The notes under the pieces are model-generated. The model saw only the letters and a program-made list of their open reading frames with translations, did no database searches and had not been told where the DNA came from. Below are positions 51,424 to 63,894 of a stretch of 64,000 nt of DNA, in pieces; position 1 is the stretch's first letter; the number at the start of each line of letters is the position of its first letter. The DNA is taken from contig JACVTC010000028.1 of NCBI GenBank assembly GCA_016946835.1, positions 62,501 through 126,500 of the forward strand, written 5' to 3'. A program made the position numbers and the translations under genes. This DNA is from Neocallimastix lanati (nom. inval.). Its lineage: Eukaryota; Neocallimastigomycota; Neocallimastigomycetes; Neocallimastigales; Neocallimastigaceae.

Positions 51424-52839
51424 AATAGTATTACTTATTCTATATTTTTTTTTTTTATTTTTATTTTTATTGTTTTTATTATTATTATTATTATTATTAT
51501 ATTATAATATTATTATTATTATTTATTATTATTATTTGTATTAATATTAATTATTTTTATTTTTGTTTTTGTTTTTGTTTTTGTTGAATTAATTGAATGT
51601 ATTAGGGTTATACATTTTAATTATCAAGGTATTCATAATGTATTCATAATATAAGCATCATATAAAATTTCCATATTATGAATATTAATATTGAGAAAGA
51701 GTGTCAGTGTGTTTGTGTTTGTCTCACAAATAAAGCATCCTTTTTTATGAGACAATATAACCTTTTTTAAAAGCAGATCTCTTTAATTATATTTAATGAA
51801 CAGAAAAAAAGTTAAATTAATTTTGATGTCAACTACAAAATGAATTAAATAATAGTAATAATAAAGAAAAATAAAATAAATATTTAAAATAAAATAAATA
51901 TTTAAAATAAAATAAATATTTAAAATAAAATAAATATTAAAAATATAATAAATTTTTAAAATAAAAAAAACATTAAAAAATATATTAGTAAATGAAAAAA
52001 AAAAAAAAAATAAATTATTACAAATAAAATAATCAAATGAAAAAAAGGTTATATACATTATTATTATTAAAATATAAAGAAAAAAATTTGAATATGAATA
52101 TTATACAGATTATTTTATTTAAATATTCAATATTTATTTGAATATTGATACTTTTTATTATAATGAAGCTATTTATTTAATTATTTTTATCCTCTCTAAA
52201 CATCTTTATTCTTTATTATTTATGATTATTATTATTTGTAATGATTATTATTATTTGTAATGATTATTTTTAATTGTTTATATTTATTATATATAAATTA
52301 TTTTACAATAAAAATAATGTAATTATTCAAAATTTTAATAATATTTATTTATATATTATAAGAATTATTTTGTATTACAACGTATTAATACATAAATAAT
52401 ACATACATACATAATATAATATACAGCATTAAAATTGTAATTAATCTATTTTATATTAATTATTACTTTTTTTCTTATGGATTATGAAATTAAAAAAAAC
52501 TAATTATATATACCTTAAGACTTTCTATTTTAAGACTTTTTTTATATAAAAGTAATACCAATTGTATACATTTTAAGACTTTTTTCATATAATAGTAATA
52601 CCAATTAAACATATTTTTAAGACTTTCCTTATTATATTTTTCTTTTACAAAAAAAAAATTAAACTTAAATATAACAAAAAACATAATAATTAATATGAAA
52701 AAAGGTCATTTTAATATAAATAGTTTAATAAAATCATAATCTTATATTATTATGAACTATAAAAATTATGATTTTATTAAAGTAATTTGTATGATAAATT
52801 ATATAACCAGTCCTTTATAATTGAGGCTTTCCAATTCTT
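51424..52839. other. Intergenic A+T-rich DNA
   Basis: Contains an (AAATATTTAAAATAAAAT)n-like repeat at about 51865-51960, a 55-bp repeat around 52515-52625 (AAGACTTTT and AGTAATACCAATT units) and a small inverted repeat at 52726-52779 with perfect 15-bp arms. No gene is seen. Confidence 0.75.
52726..52779. repeat. Small inverted repeat: 15-bp arms
   Basis: TAATAAAATCATAAT at 52726-52740 pairs exactly with 52765-52779 across a 24-nt loop. Confidence 0.75.
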
Positions 52840-53100
52840 AATAATGCAACTTTTAATAATTAAAGGTATTCAGCATGCCAGTTCAACGTCACCACTCTGA
52901 AGACTAATTCCTGTTTTCAAATAGTTGGTTTTCTACACAACAGTCCTTAGCTGTCCTTGTTACAACAATAGAACCTAGGTCTTTTATTTGCATGTATGCT
53001 TTAGTATTACTGGTGTTGAAAATTTTTCATTACATACATCTGTCTCTATACTTAATAAGCACAAACATATTATACCTATTCAAAGCAGGTATTTTTCATC
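52840..53100 (-). pseudogene. Less A+T-rich island, possible coding relic, unidentified
   Basis: Balanced composition within simple-sequence DNA. The minus strand is open for about 38 codons, including AYMQIKDLGSIVVTRTAKDC and then VENQLFENRN before a stop. The family is not recognised. Its composition resembles the islands near 26.1 and 27.4 kb, so they could be pieces of one element type. Confidence 0.35.
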
Positions 53101-53257
53101 TTATTAAAAATTATTTATTATCTCTTTAAAAAAAACAATAAATTATTCTAAATATGTTTAAATATATATTAAATAAACAATTTTAAATATAAACTATAAA
53201 TTAATAGTACTCATTATATAAAAGACTATTTTTTACTCATCATTTAATATTTATTAT

Positions 53258-53745
53258 TCATTATTCATTATTCATTATTTATTTATTATTTATTATTTAT
53301 TATTTATTATTTATTATTTATTATTTACTATATTTATTATTTTTTATTCAATTATTTATTATTTATTATTTATTTATTTATTATTTAATTATTATTTATT
53401 ATTTATTATTTATTATTTATTATTTATTATTTATTATTTATTATTTATTATTTATTATTTATTATTTATTATTTAAATATTTATTATTTATTATTTAAAT
53501 ATTTATTATTTATTATTTATTATTTATTATTTATTATTTATTATTTATTATTTAAATATTTATTATTTATTATTTATTATTTATTATTTATTATTTAGTA
53601 TTTATTATTTATTATTTATTATTTATTATTTATTATTTATTATTTATTATTTATTATTTATTATTTAAATATTTATTATTTATTATTTATTATTTATTAT
53701 TTAGTATTTATTATTTAAATATTTATTATTTATTCTTTATTCTTT
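53258..53745. repeat. (TTTATTA)n heptanucleotide array
   Basis: Almost 500 bp of TTTATTA units with occasional TTTAAATA and TTTAGTA variants repeated as higher-order blocks. Confidence 0.93.
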
Positions 53746-54785
53746 AATATTTATTAATAAATTATTCAACTTTTTATTATTTATCATTTATTAATATATT
53801 ATTTAATATACTTTTATTATTTTTTTTATTTATTTATTTACTATTGATTATTTATAGGTCATATACTTTAAATTTTTTTTTATTTTGAAAAAATTAATAT
53901 ATCATATATCATATATTTATATATTTTTTTTGTGTTTGGAAAAGCTTTTATTGTACAACCTCCGCTAAATTAATAATAATTAAAAAATAATAAAAATTTA
54001 ATAACTAATAATATATTAATAATAATTTTAGATCTTTAAGGCATTTGGAATAATTTTTTGAATAATACTAATTTCTAATTGAATGTTGCCTAATAATTTA
54101 AATTAATATATTAAATAGCAATTCTAATGTATAATAAAATTTTATAGATATGTTAAAATATTGAAATCTTATTGTATAGATATTAAAGAATTTAATATAA
54201 ATACAATTTAAAAACAATATATTATAATTCTATTATAATTAATATAATTATTATGTAAATAATTAGAATTTAAATTAAGTTTCAAAAAAAATTTTTTTTT
54301 TTATTATTAACGTTTATATGAAATGAAATAAACAATTATTAAAAAAATAATAATAATAATAAAAAAAAATCTTAAAAGAAATTATATTTGAAATTATTCA
54401 ATTTTAATAAAAGAAATCAAAAAATTATTGTTAAAAAAAAATAATAATAAAAAATAAAATAATTCAATTCATATTTATAAATAGTGATTATTTATCTGTT
54501 TGAATAATTATTATTTATAATTATGAATTTAATATTTTATATGTAGAAATTTGAATTATATATAGAAAAAGTCCATATATAAAAAGAAATAATATAATTA
54601 TATATATATTCGAAACTGCATTATAAAACATTATAAAAATAAAACTCTATAATTATTTTTGTAATAATATATCTACTTTTGAAATAAAAAGTAATACATT
54701 AAAATAGAAAATAATACATTAAGAAAGTAAAGGGAAAAACACAATTTTTTTTAATTTTTTTTTTTAATAATAATAAAATTTAAAT
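53746..54785. other. 5' flank of the expansin gene
   Basis: A+T-rich DNA without a recognisable exon. The last 70 bases before the start contain a poly(T) tract and a short AATAATAA run. Confidence 0.65.
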
Positions 54786-56041
54786 ATGAGATTTTTGAAA
54801 AACTTATTTGTTAATAGTCTAATACCTTTAGTAAGCTGTGGCGTAATAGTAAAAAGAGGAACTGGTTCAATTGATGATTTTTCACCTTATTCAGATGTCA
54901 AAAAAGATATCGAAGACAATATAAATAATTACAGTTATAATTTTTATAGTATTTTTAAAGATGGTCCAATATATACAGGTGATGCTACTGCCTATGGTAT
55001 GGCAACATCAGGTGGTAATTGTTTATTTCCAAAAGATGAATTTTATCAAGATATGATGTATGCTGCTTTAAATAGTAAACAATATTTAAGTGATTTAGGT
55101 AATTATATATAAAATATAAATTATTATATATATTATATGTACTAATATAATATAATTATTATGTATTATATATATTTTTTTAATTATTATGTATATATAT
55201 ATTTTATATGAATAATGTATTAAAATATTTCGAATATTTATTTAAACGATTTTTTTACATAATTATTTTATTTTTATAAAATATCAAAAAAAAAAAAAAA
55301 AAAAAAAAAATCAATAAAGGTTGTGGTACTTGTGCAGTTGTTGTTTCAACAGAACAACCATATAAACCAATTCGTGTAAGAGTAATTGATAGATGTCCAG
55401 AATGTAAACATGGTGATCTTGATTTAAGTAATAAAGCTTATAAAGCTTTAACCAACGAGGAACCTGGTAGAAGAAAGATTACTTGGGCTCTTATTCCATG
55501 TGATATAGATATTGCTGGTTTTAAGGCTTTAGTTAAACCAAATTCTGATATAAAATTCCAATTTAAAAGTGGTAGTTCTGCTTCATGGACTGAAGTTAAA
55601 GTTTATAATACTAGATACCCTGTAGCCAAAATGGAAGTTAAAGTTAAAGACAAATATGTTCGAATGACCCGACGTGATTACAACTATTGGTACAGAAAAG
55701 GTGAATTAGGTCTTGGTGATGGTCCTTTTGATTTTCGTGTTGTTTTAGCTGATGGTTCTACTATTGATGCTACTGGTGTGGAAATGAAAGTTCAAGAAAA
55801 TGATGAAGATTCTATTTATTCTACTGGTAAACAAAAAGTCACTGGTGCTACTGGTAAAACGGGATGGTTCAAAAGATTAATTAAAACTATCTTTTTAACT
55901 ATTGTTATTGTTGTTATAATTGCATTAGCATTATACCTTTCAATATTTATTTTTATTAAATTTCAGAAACATAAAATGAATACAAAGAGTCTTCCAGCAA
56001 TTCCTACAAAAAAAGAAACTATAAATACTAACGAATTATAA
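54786..56041 (+). CDS. EXLX1-type expansin with C-terminal membrane anchor, 344 aa
   Basis: Two exons, 54786-55098 and 55320-56041, with a 221-nt intron (donor GTAATT, acceptor AAG|GT). Order: N-terminal signal sequence (about 1-22), expansin domain 1 (GDATAYGMATSGGNCLFP, then CGTCAVVV and VRVIDRCPECKHGDLDLS, D128 at the position of the essential Asp in Bacillus EXLX1), domain 2/CBM63-like (SSASWTEVKVYNTRYPVAKM, then TRRDYNYWY; W194 and Y225 match two of the three aromatic cellulose-binding residues). A hydrophobic span at about 294-317 and a basic 27-residue tail follow. Expansins loosen cellulose networks without hydrolysis. The YPVxKME and DYN motifs place it with bacterial-type rather than plant expansins, consistent with horizontal acquisition, known for many enzymes in these fungi. 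There is no dockerin: it is probably held on the cell surface, not in cellulosomes. Confidence 0.92.
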
Positions 56042-56871
56042 CTAATAAACTAACAGTGAAACCATCTTTATTCGTTAATTTTTCTGATAGAATTATTTAA
56101 AAATATAAAACAACACTTTAACAACAGCAACAAAAAAAAATAATAATAAAAAACATAGAATAATAGTTATTAATATTAAATAAAATTATTATTTTTTTTT
56201 CTTTATATATATATATTTATTTTTAATACTATTAATGCAGAAATTTTTTAAATATATATATATCATGGTGAAAAGAAGAAATAATTATTAAAAATTTTTT
56301 ATACTTTAATCTTAATTTTTTTTTATTAAAAGTTTATTATACTTTTTTTTTCTATATTTTTATTTTTCTACTATTATACACGCGGTTTCATTTCAAATAT
56401 ATATATTATATATTTATTTTTTAATTTTTTTTTTTTATTAACTTCTAATATAAAAATTTTTGAATATTAATTATTAGTGTTACATTGGGTAAAATAATAA
56501 AAAGAAAAAAATATATATATATATTTTTTTTTTTTTTAATTTTTATTAAAAAGTTTTAAAAAAATAAAAGTTAAATTATTTATAAAGCATTATTTAATGT
56601 TCTATCTAAATGTTTTTAAGAGTTATTAAATATTCCATCTTTAAATAATATAAATATCTCATTATAAATTCAAATATATTATTTAAAAAATTCAAAAATA
56701 AAAAAAAAAAAAAAATTTATTTAGATAAAATAGAATAGAATAAAAAATAATCTCTAAATAAAATAGAGATTTAATTTAGTAATTTATAATATATTAATAA
56801 AAAAAATTTTTTTAAATAAAAAATAATATTTTTAATTATTTTTTTTTATCTATTTTGTGTGTATACAAAAA

Positions 56872-56902
<31 letters not shown>

Positions 56903-58398
56903 TAATAAAACATATTTAATAACAGTTATCTTTTTTTTTTTTTACCTATTTCGTTTTTATACAAGAAAATTTTTAATTTGCTATTTCGTTTTTATACAAG
57001 AAAATGTTTAATTTGCTTATTTATTCTTTTAGTAAAATAAATTACAAAATTAATAATAGTTCTTTTTCTTTTTCATTATTTTTTTCTTCTTTTAGTATTT
57101 TAATATAATAAGTTAAATAATTAAATATATGTATATATATATTTTTTAATTTCATCATATTACATAATTAATAATAGTTCTTTTTTTTTTTTTTTTCTTC
57201 ATTTTAAATTTTTTTTTTTTTAAAATTTTTTAATAAAGCTTAATTCTATTATTTGTAAGACATTCTAATCCCCAGTAGTTTGTATAGTTAAAAAAAATAA
57301 AAAAGAAATTTTTTTTTATCTATAATCAAATTTACATAATTTATAATAGTTTTTTTTTTTGTCTGTGTGTGTGGGTATACAAAAAAATTTATATATATAT
57401 ATATATAATAAAATATATTTATAATTAATAACAGTTATCTTTTTTTTTTTTTTACCTATTTCGTTTTTATACAAGAAAATTTTTAATTTACTTTTTTTAT
57501 TTTTTTTTAGTAAAATAAATTACAAAATTAATAATAGTTCTTTTTCTTTTTCATTATTTTTTTCTTCTTTTAATATTTTAATATAATAAATTAAATAATT
57601 AAATATATATATATATATATATTTTAATTTCATCATATTACATAATTAATAATAGTTTCTTTTTTTTTTTTTTTTTTTTCTTCATTTTAAATTTTTTTTT
57701 TTTATAATTTTCTAATAAAGCTTAATTCTATTATTTGTAAGACATTCTAATCCCCAGTAGTTTGTATAGTTAAAAAAAATAAAAAAGAAATTTTTTTTTA
57801 TCTATAATCAAATTTACATAATTTATAATAGTTTTTTTTTTTTTATCATAAAGTTTAACAGTAGAACTTTATATTATAATATTTTTTTTTTCATTTAACA
57901 ATTTTCTATAATGCATAGTATATCCAATTGATGAATTTTCATTCAATTTCATTAGATTCATTAGTATACTTATATTAAGAATTATCGTTCAATTTCATTA
58001 TATTCACTAACATATCCATTTTAAAATTTATCATTCATTAAGTCATCTTTTATTTAATTATTCATATTATTATTTATACTACTTTAATATATATGAATTG
58101 CAATATCACCTTAAATAACCAACATTCATATTATTTGATTATATTATCTATAATTCCATTTAATATTTCTTTATATTAATGATTTTGACTTGTATTTTAC
58201 CTGAGAAATTCATATTTATGAATGTGGTAAAAAAAAGAAAAAAAAGGAAAAATATTAATTTACTTTTACTTTATTATATATTAAAAATGAAAGTATTTAC
58301 AAAAAAGTAATAATAATAATAATTTTAATTATAATTCTTTCAAACATTTTACAATATTATTAAATTATTTTAGAAAGCAAGATAGTTCTCTATCCGTA

Positions 58399-58468
<70 letters not shown>

Positions 58469-58835
58469 ATTTTTTTTTATTTTATTTTTCAAAAAAATTA
58501 TTTTTTAAAAATTTAAACTATTAATATTTCTTATAAAATAATTTTTAGTTATATATAACATTTAATATCAGAAATTATACATATATTTTATTATGAGTTT
58601 ATTTATTTATTTTATTACTTTTATATTAAGAAAGATCTATTCATTTAAGAATATGTCATTACATGTTATTTATAATTTTTTTTTTTAAAATAGTCTGACA
58701 TTAATGATAACATTTAATGTTTCACTCCATGATACTATCAAATAGAAATATTTTACATTTACTAATATAACATAATGTACAGTATAATTAAATACATAAC
58801 TACGATATTTAACATTCCTCTTACATTGGTATTTG
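56042..58835. other. Intergenic DNA, 3' flank of the expansin gene
   Basis: A+T-rich DNA with a large tandem duplication (listed separately), a degenerate 68-bp repeat at about 57935-58020 (TCAATTTCATTA...CATTAGTATA) and a long poly(A) at 58428-58467. No gene is seen. Confidence 0.75.
56856..57842. repeat. Tandem duplication of a roughly 0.5-kb segment
   Basis: Two copies (about 56856-57360 and 57364-57842) share, in order, GTGTGTATAC-like starts, AATAACAGTTATC, ACCTATTTCGTTTTTATACA, TTAATAATAGTTCTTTTTC and TAATCCCCAGTAGTTTGTAT. Copy 1 has an extra internal duplication of the CTATTTCGTTTTTATACAAG unit. Confidence 0.9.
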
Positions 58836-59710
58836 CTAAATTTCCATGATGAAATCGACAAAATATTTGAGCTTAGATCCAGAAATATTTTTGGTTAATG
58901 AATCTGCTATCATTAAATTAGAACCAATAAATATTAATTTAATTTAATTTCTTTTTTTTTTTTTTTTTTTAATAAAAATTCATCTTGAACATATTTGTAT
59001 TTTGTATCCATATGTTTTGAATAATTCGTTTACTAATTTTTTTTATTCATATTGCTTGTTTTGTACATTCTCTTAAACTTGAATTGAATATTCGGCTTCT
59101 GTGGTTGATAAGGCTATATTTTTTCTAAGTAATTGATTTCCATGATTATTGGACTATTTCCTAATACGAAGATATATCCTGAACTGGATCTTCTTTTAAT
59201 TTCACCACTAGCGAAATTTAGATCATAATGAGTTCTTAAATTTTATCTTTCAATTATAATGGATTAAATAGTCTTTTGTACTTTTAAAGTATTTTAAATA
59301 TTTGAATATCTGAATTTAAATCAGCCTCCGTTAGATTCTTAGTAAATCTTATTTCTTGATTTACTATAAATGCTATATCTGAACCTGCTTTTTGTTAATA
59401 CATATAATAGGGATCTAATCGATCTTTTATAATCAATTTTGTAAATTCTTTTTTCAGAATTTTCCTTATCTTCTAATTTTGTATTAATATATGGGGGTTT
59501 TAGTTTTTTTAGGATTGTATATATTATAATTACTGTCTTTTTAATATAATCAATATGATTAATTTTGTAGCATTTATTTGTTTTAATTATATTAATTCTA
59601 ATGACGATGTTTGTTTGCTCTTTTATCTGTTTGTATTTATGTTTTATCTTTGTAAAAACTTTGGTAATTTCATTATTCCTTTCTGAAATTAATATGTTAG
59701 TAATAGGCAT
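58836..59710 (-). mobile_element. Ty1/copia pol fossil (RT C-terminus and RNase H)
   Basis: On the minus strand the order matches copia pol. First a reverse-transcriptase C-terminal part, open at 59710-59339: NILISERNNEITKVFTKIKH, INHIDYIKK, then YKRSIRSLLYVLTKSRFRYS, equivalent to YRSxIGSLLYLxxxTRPDI. Then an RNase H part in broken frames: RRSSSGYIFVLGN and ALSTTEAEYS, the usual copia STEAEY motif. Last, a MIADSLTKNISGSK-like end (IADxLTK). Stops and frameshifts lie throughout the RNase H half, and the YVDD box is not preserved, so it cannot encode active polymerase. No LTRs, gag, protease or integrase were recognised nearby. Confidence 0.8.
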
Positions 59711-60636
59711 AATTTATAATTTATTATTTTTATATTTATCAAATAAACAATTATATGTATTATATTGAATTAACACTAAAGAAAATTCTTAAACAAAATG
59801 AAAAAGATTAACATCTTTTATTAAATAAATATTTGAAATAAAATTATTAATAAAAGGTATATAATGATAAAAAATACTAATAATTATATAATTATTTAAG
59901 TTGTATCGTGGATAAAAATTTTTATAATTTGTTAATCTTTTAATATATATATTGTTCCAAATATTTTCATTGATATATTTTATTTAATTGTATTTCATCA
60001 TACAGATTTACATGTATTATAAAATATTGTGTAACGTTTAAAGAAAACTTTATTAATTATTATATTTTTTAATAAATTTTATAAATTGTTTTTTTTTTTT
60101 TTTTTTTTTATTAAACAATTGGTTATTTTTTATAAAAAAAATAACCAATTTAGTAAAAAAACAAAAAACAAAAAAAAATTAATATTGTATATCATTAATA
60201 ATTTAATTAAATCTTGAAGCTTGAAGATTTGAATTAAAAAAAAAAAAAAATTATTTTATATATTTTCATATTTCTCTTATCGTTATATTTTTGTTTTTAT
60301 TTTTATTTTTTTAACTTTAATTATTTAATTATATAATTTATAATCATTTATATAAACAAAAATATATATATATAAAATATATATAAATATCAAAAAATAT
60401 ATGTAAAAAATAAAAAGTATTAATGAAAAGAAAAAAGATTTTAAAAAATTTATTAATTAAATAAGCTAGCTTTGATAAATGTATTCATAAAAAATCAAAG
60501 AAATTATATTTTAAACCAATTAAGAAAGTTGTTTCGAAGTTCAAATTATTTTTTTACTATATTAATAATACGAAAAATAAAAAAATAAAAATACTTGTAA
60601 TATATTCTTTAAACCATTTTTTTGCTAGTCATATAA
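59711..60636. other. Intergenic DNA between the two fossils
   Basis: A+T-rich. Contains a small hairpin near 60114-60152 (AATTGGTTATTTTTTATA and its complement). No gene is seen. Confidence 0.7.
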
Positions 60637-61933
60637 TTAATATCTACTACTTTTGCTAGAAATGCTAAAATTTCTGTTGTTTGTTTTAGTTCAAATATTA
60701 ATGTAAAAATTGGAAATAAAAAATATTCTTTAACTATAAAACTAAAAAATCCGTTTCATTATTTTAATCAACTATTAGTGGTTAATAACTCTGTAGTCAC
60801 TTTATCAAATAACTTTGTAAAAATTTAATATATATATATATATATATTATTTAATTCATTTCAAAAAAAAAAAAATTTATTTCAATCTTAATATATAAAT
60901 AAATATTTTATGAATATATATTTATATCACTATATCATAGATATATATATATATATTATTAATTTTTAAAGTTTTTTATTTTAAAGTTTTTTATTAAAAC
61001 TACTATTATAATTATTTAAGTATTAAATATATGAAATTGCTGAAAATGAATTACGTACTTTAATCAAAGGTGTAACAACAACACATAATGAATTCTTCTG
61101 AAAAAAAAAATACACCGTTAAGAATTATTTTGTTAAGAATCCATATCAACTTCCAATTGTTTATAAATGGATTAGATGTGCTGGTAAAGGAGAATTATTT
61201 AATGATTTTGATATTCCAATTGTCTCTATCACTGGTACTAAAAGTAAAAAACTTTTTACAACCAAGATAGTACCTTTGATTTAAATGCTGATGAAAGTTG
61301 TATGCATTTCATAGAATACTTTAATTATTCCTACAAGGATTATGTTAATGTTAAAAGAGGACTCGATGAATATGATTCTCTAAAGCGTTATACTATCGAT
61401 AAGTTATTATCAAATTCTACTCTCAGGGATTATTTTTAAATCATTCTTAAAACTATTGTTATGAAGGTATTTAACCCTGGTGTCAATTGGTAAACGTTTA
61501 AATTATTTAGTTGAATGTCATCATCCAGTGGATGAATGAAATTACGATACTTATAATAAATTTTTCAATTCATAAAGATTTTGGAAAGCGATTAAAATGG
61601 ACTATGAATGATTTCGAAATTAATATTAACACCGCTACTGTACATGGTGCTACTTATGGTATTAAAGAATTTTTTTTTACCTACGTGCTAAGAATATTAA
61701 AAAGGAATTTAGAATTAATGTTATTTGAGGTAAAAAAAAAAAAAATTACATTAACAAATTTAAAAAAAGTTCTAATAAAAAAGGTAATAATAACAACACT
61801 TAATTTTGATAATATTTATGAATCTAGTGAAGGTAGATATCCAGACAATCAATGCTGTTATAAATATGGCTATTGTGGTAATGGTTACCAATTTAATTTT
61901 GGTTCATGTAGAAATCATTATCATTATTATTAA
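60637..61933 (+). pseudogene. Broken CotH-like gene with C-terminal CBM18-like motif
   Basis: The pieces read in one direction but in shifted frames. 60637-60827: STTFARNAKISVVCFSSNIN and VKIGNKKYSLTIKLKNPFHY, which looks like the end of a signal peptide and a beta-rich N-domain. 61030-61284: TLIKGVTTTHNEFF, an in-frame TGA at 61099, then KWIRCAGKGELFNDFDIPIV and SITGTKSKKLF. Shifted after about 61260: STFDLNADESCMHFIEYFNY, YKDYVNVKRGLDEYD, TIDKLLSNSTLRDYF and stop. 61511-61933: RLKWTMNDFEININTATVHG, ATYGIKEF, and at the end PDNQCCYKYGYCGNG, the hevein-like chitin-binding core. From memory this resembles the large anaerobic-fungus CotH-domain family; the 61.0-61.9 kb assignment is inference. 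At least one stop and several frameshifts mean no full product. Part of the 60828-61029 gap could be an old intron. Confidence 0.6.
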
Positions 61934-62530
61934 TATCAAAAATAGAATTAAAAAAAAAAATTAAATAAAGATATAGTTTGTTATAATTAATAATAATAAA
62001 ATTAATATAAATTAATTAAAAAATAATAAATAAAAAATAATATGAAAAAGAAAAATTAAAAATACCTTAAATAAATAAAAAAGAACACAAGTTAAAAAAA
62101 TATATAATAATAATATAATCATTATAAAATTAGATAAATAATATAAAAGATTATGAATATAAAAAATAAAGTAAAAAATAGAATAAAAAAAATTGAATAA
62201 AATAAAAAAATTTATATATATACATCATAAATAAAATAAATTGTATTCTCAAATTATTTAAAAATTTTTTAATTGTTTTCTCAAATTACCAAAATTACAT
62301 TTAGAATATCACAATTAAAATAATTTTAAAGTAAAGTTGATTTCTAAAGTATATTTCTAAACTCTTAATTTACATATAAATTTTCAAAATAATAAATAAA
62401 TAAATTTTAATTATAATTATTATAAAGATTTTAATTATTCTTTATTAATAATTATTTATTATTATTATTACCTATAATAATAAAAATTAATAGAAATAAT
62501 AAATAATAATAATAATAATAATAATAATAA

Positions 62531-62856
62531 TTTATTTATATAATAATCATAATCATATTTATAATAATAACAATTTATAGAAATGATATAAATAATGATA
62601 TGGTTCAACTTCCTTTATAATATAATTTATAAATAATCATTAAATCATCAATAACAATTATCTAACCTTTAAATTTCATTTTTGTCTATCTAAGAAATAC
62701 TTGATAATAATAATAATAATATTATTTTTTTATATAATAATAATTTAATTATATAATAATCATGATCATATTTATAATAATAACAATTTATAGAAATGAT
62801 ATAACTAATAAATACCTAACCTTTAAATTTCATTTTTGTCTAAATCTAAGAAATCA
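62531..62856. repeat. Two copies of a roughly 120-160-bp segment
   Basis: Both contain CATATTTATAATAATAACAA, TTTATAGAAATGATATAA and CTAACCTTTAAATTTCATTT followed by TTGTCTA. They lie at about 62531-62696 and 62740-62856. Confidence 0.85.
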
Positions 62857-62887
62857 AAGTTTATTTAAATAATTAAATGAATAAATG

Positions 62888-62889
62888 AA

Positions 62890-62956
<67 letters not shown>
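62888..62956. repeat. (AAAT)n microsatellite
   Basis: Near-perfect AAAT array of about 17 units. Confidence 0.93.
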
Positions 62957-62957
<1 letters not shown>

Positions 62958-63253
62958 AATAGATATGTATTAAAAAATAAATAGTTTAATAAATTATTAT
63001 ACACAAATGAATAGTAAATAAATAAAAAATAATAAATAAATAGGTAAATAAATAAATAAAATTAATTTTAACCTATGAAATTTTATTATTCTATCAAAAA
63101 TTTTTATTGATAAGAAATGATAAAAAATTAATCTTTATCCTTTATTTTTTATCAATTTAATTTAACCAATAAAGTGATATGATAATGATTTCAAAAAGAT
63201 AATTATTTAAATAACTATTATTATTGAATTTAATATATTATTTTTATTATTTT

Positions 63254-63255
63254 AA

Positions 63256-63338
<83 letters not shown>

Positions 63339-63341
63339 ATA
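63254..63341. repeat. (AAAT)n microsatellite
   Basis: Near-perfect AAAT array of about 22 units. Confidence 0.93.
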
Positions 63342-63863
63342 TTAAACATAATTATAAAAAATAGTAAGAATAATAATAATATTAGTATTGAAATATACAA
63401 TTACTATGAACTTCAAAATAAAATATTTACAACTTTTTTTACTCTTTTTTTCTAATTAGAGATTTATAAAAGTAAAAGAACAATTAAATGAAAATTTTCT
63501 TTAATAAGAATTTGTTAATTTAAAACTAGATTTTTTAAATAAAATTAATTAATATTTAATTTAATGTAAATGAATAGTTAAATAAATTTAAATAAACAAT
63601 TTATCTCAGTTGAAAATTAATATTAAGAAAAAAAAAGATAATCAAGTGATTAATAATATATATATGTTATCTATAATCCTTATTGAAGTCCAATAAAATT
63701 CTGCAATCAATTATCTATTATTTCTTTAAAATAATACAATATAAATGAATTAAATTTATTAATTAGTGTTTCAATTATAATATTGATTATATTTAAAATT
63801 TCTTATTATATTTAATAAATATGTATTTTTTGTGTAACTTTTTAATTATTTATGATAATTACT

Positions 63864-63894
<31 letters not shown>

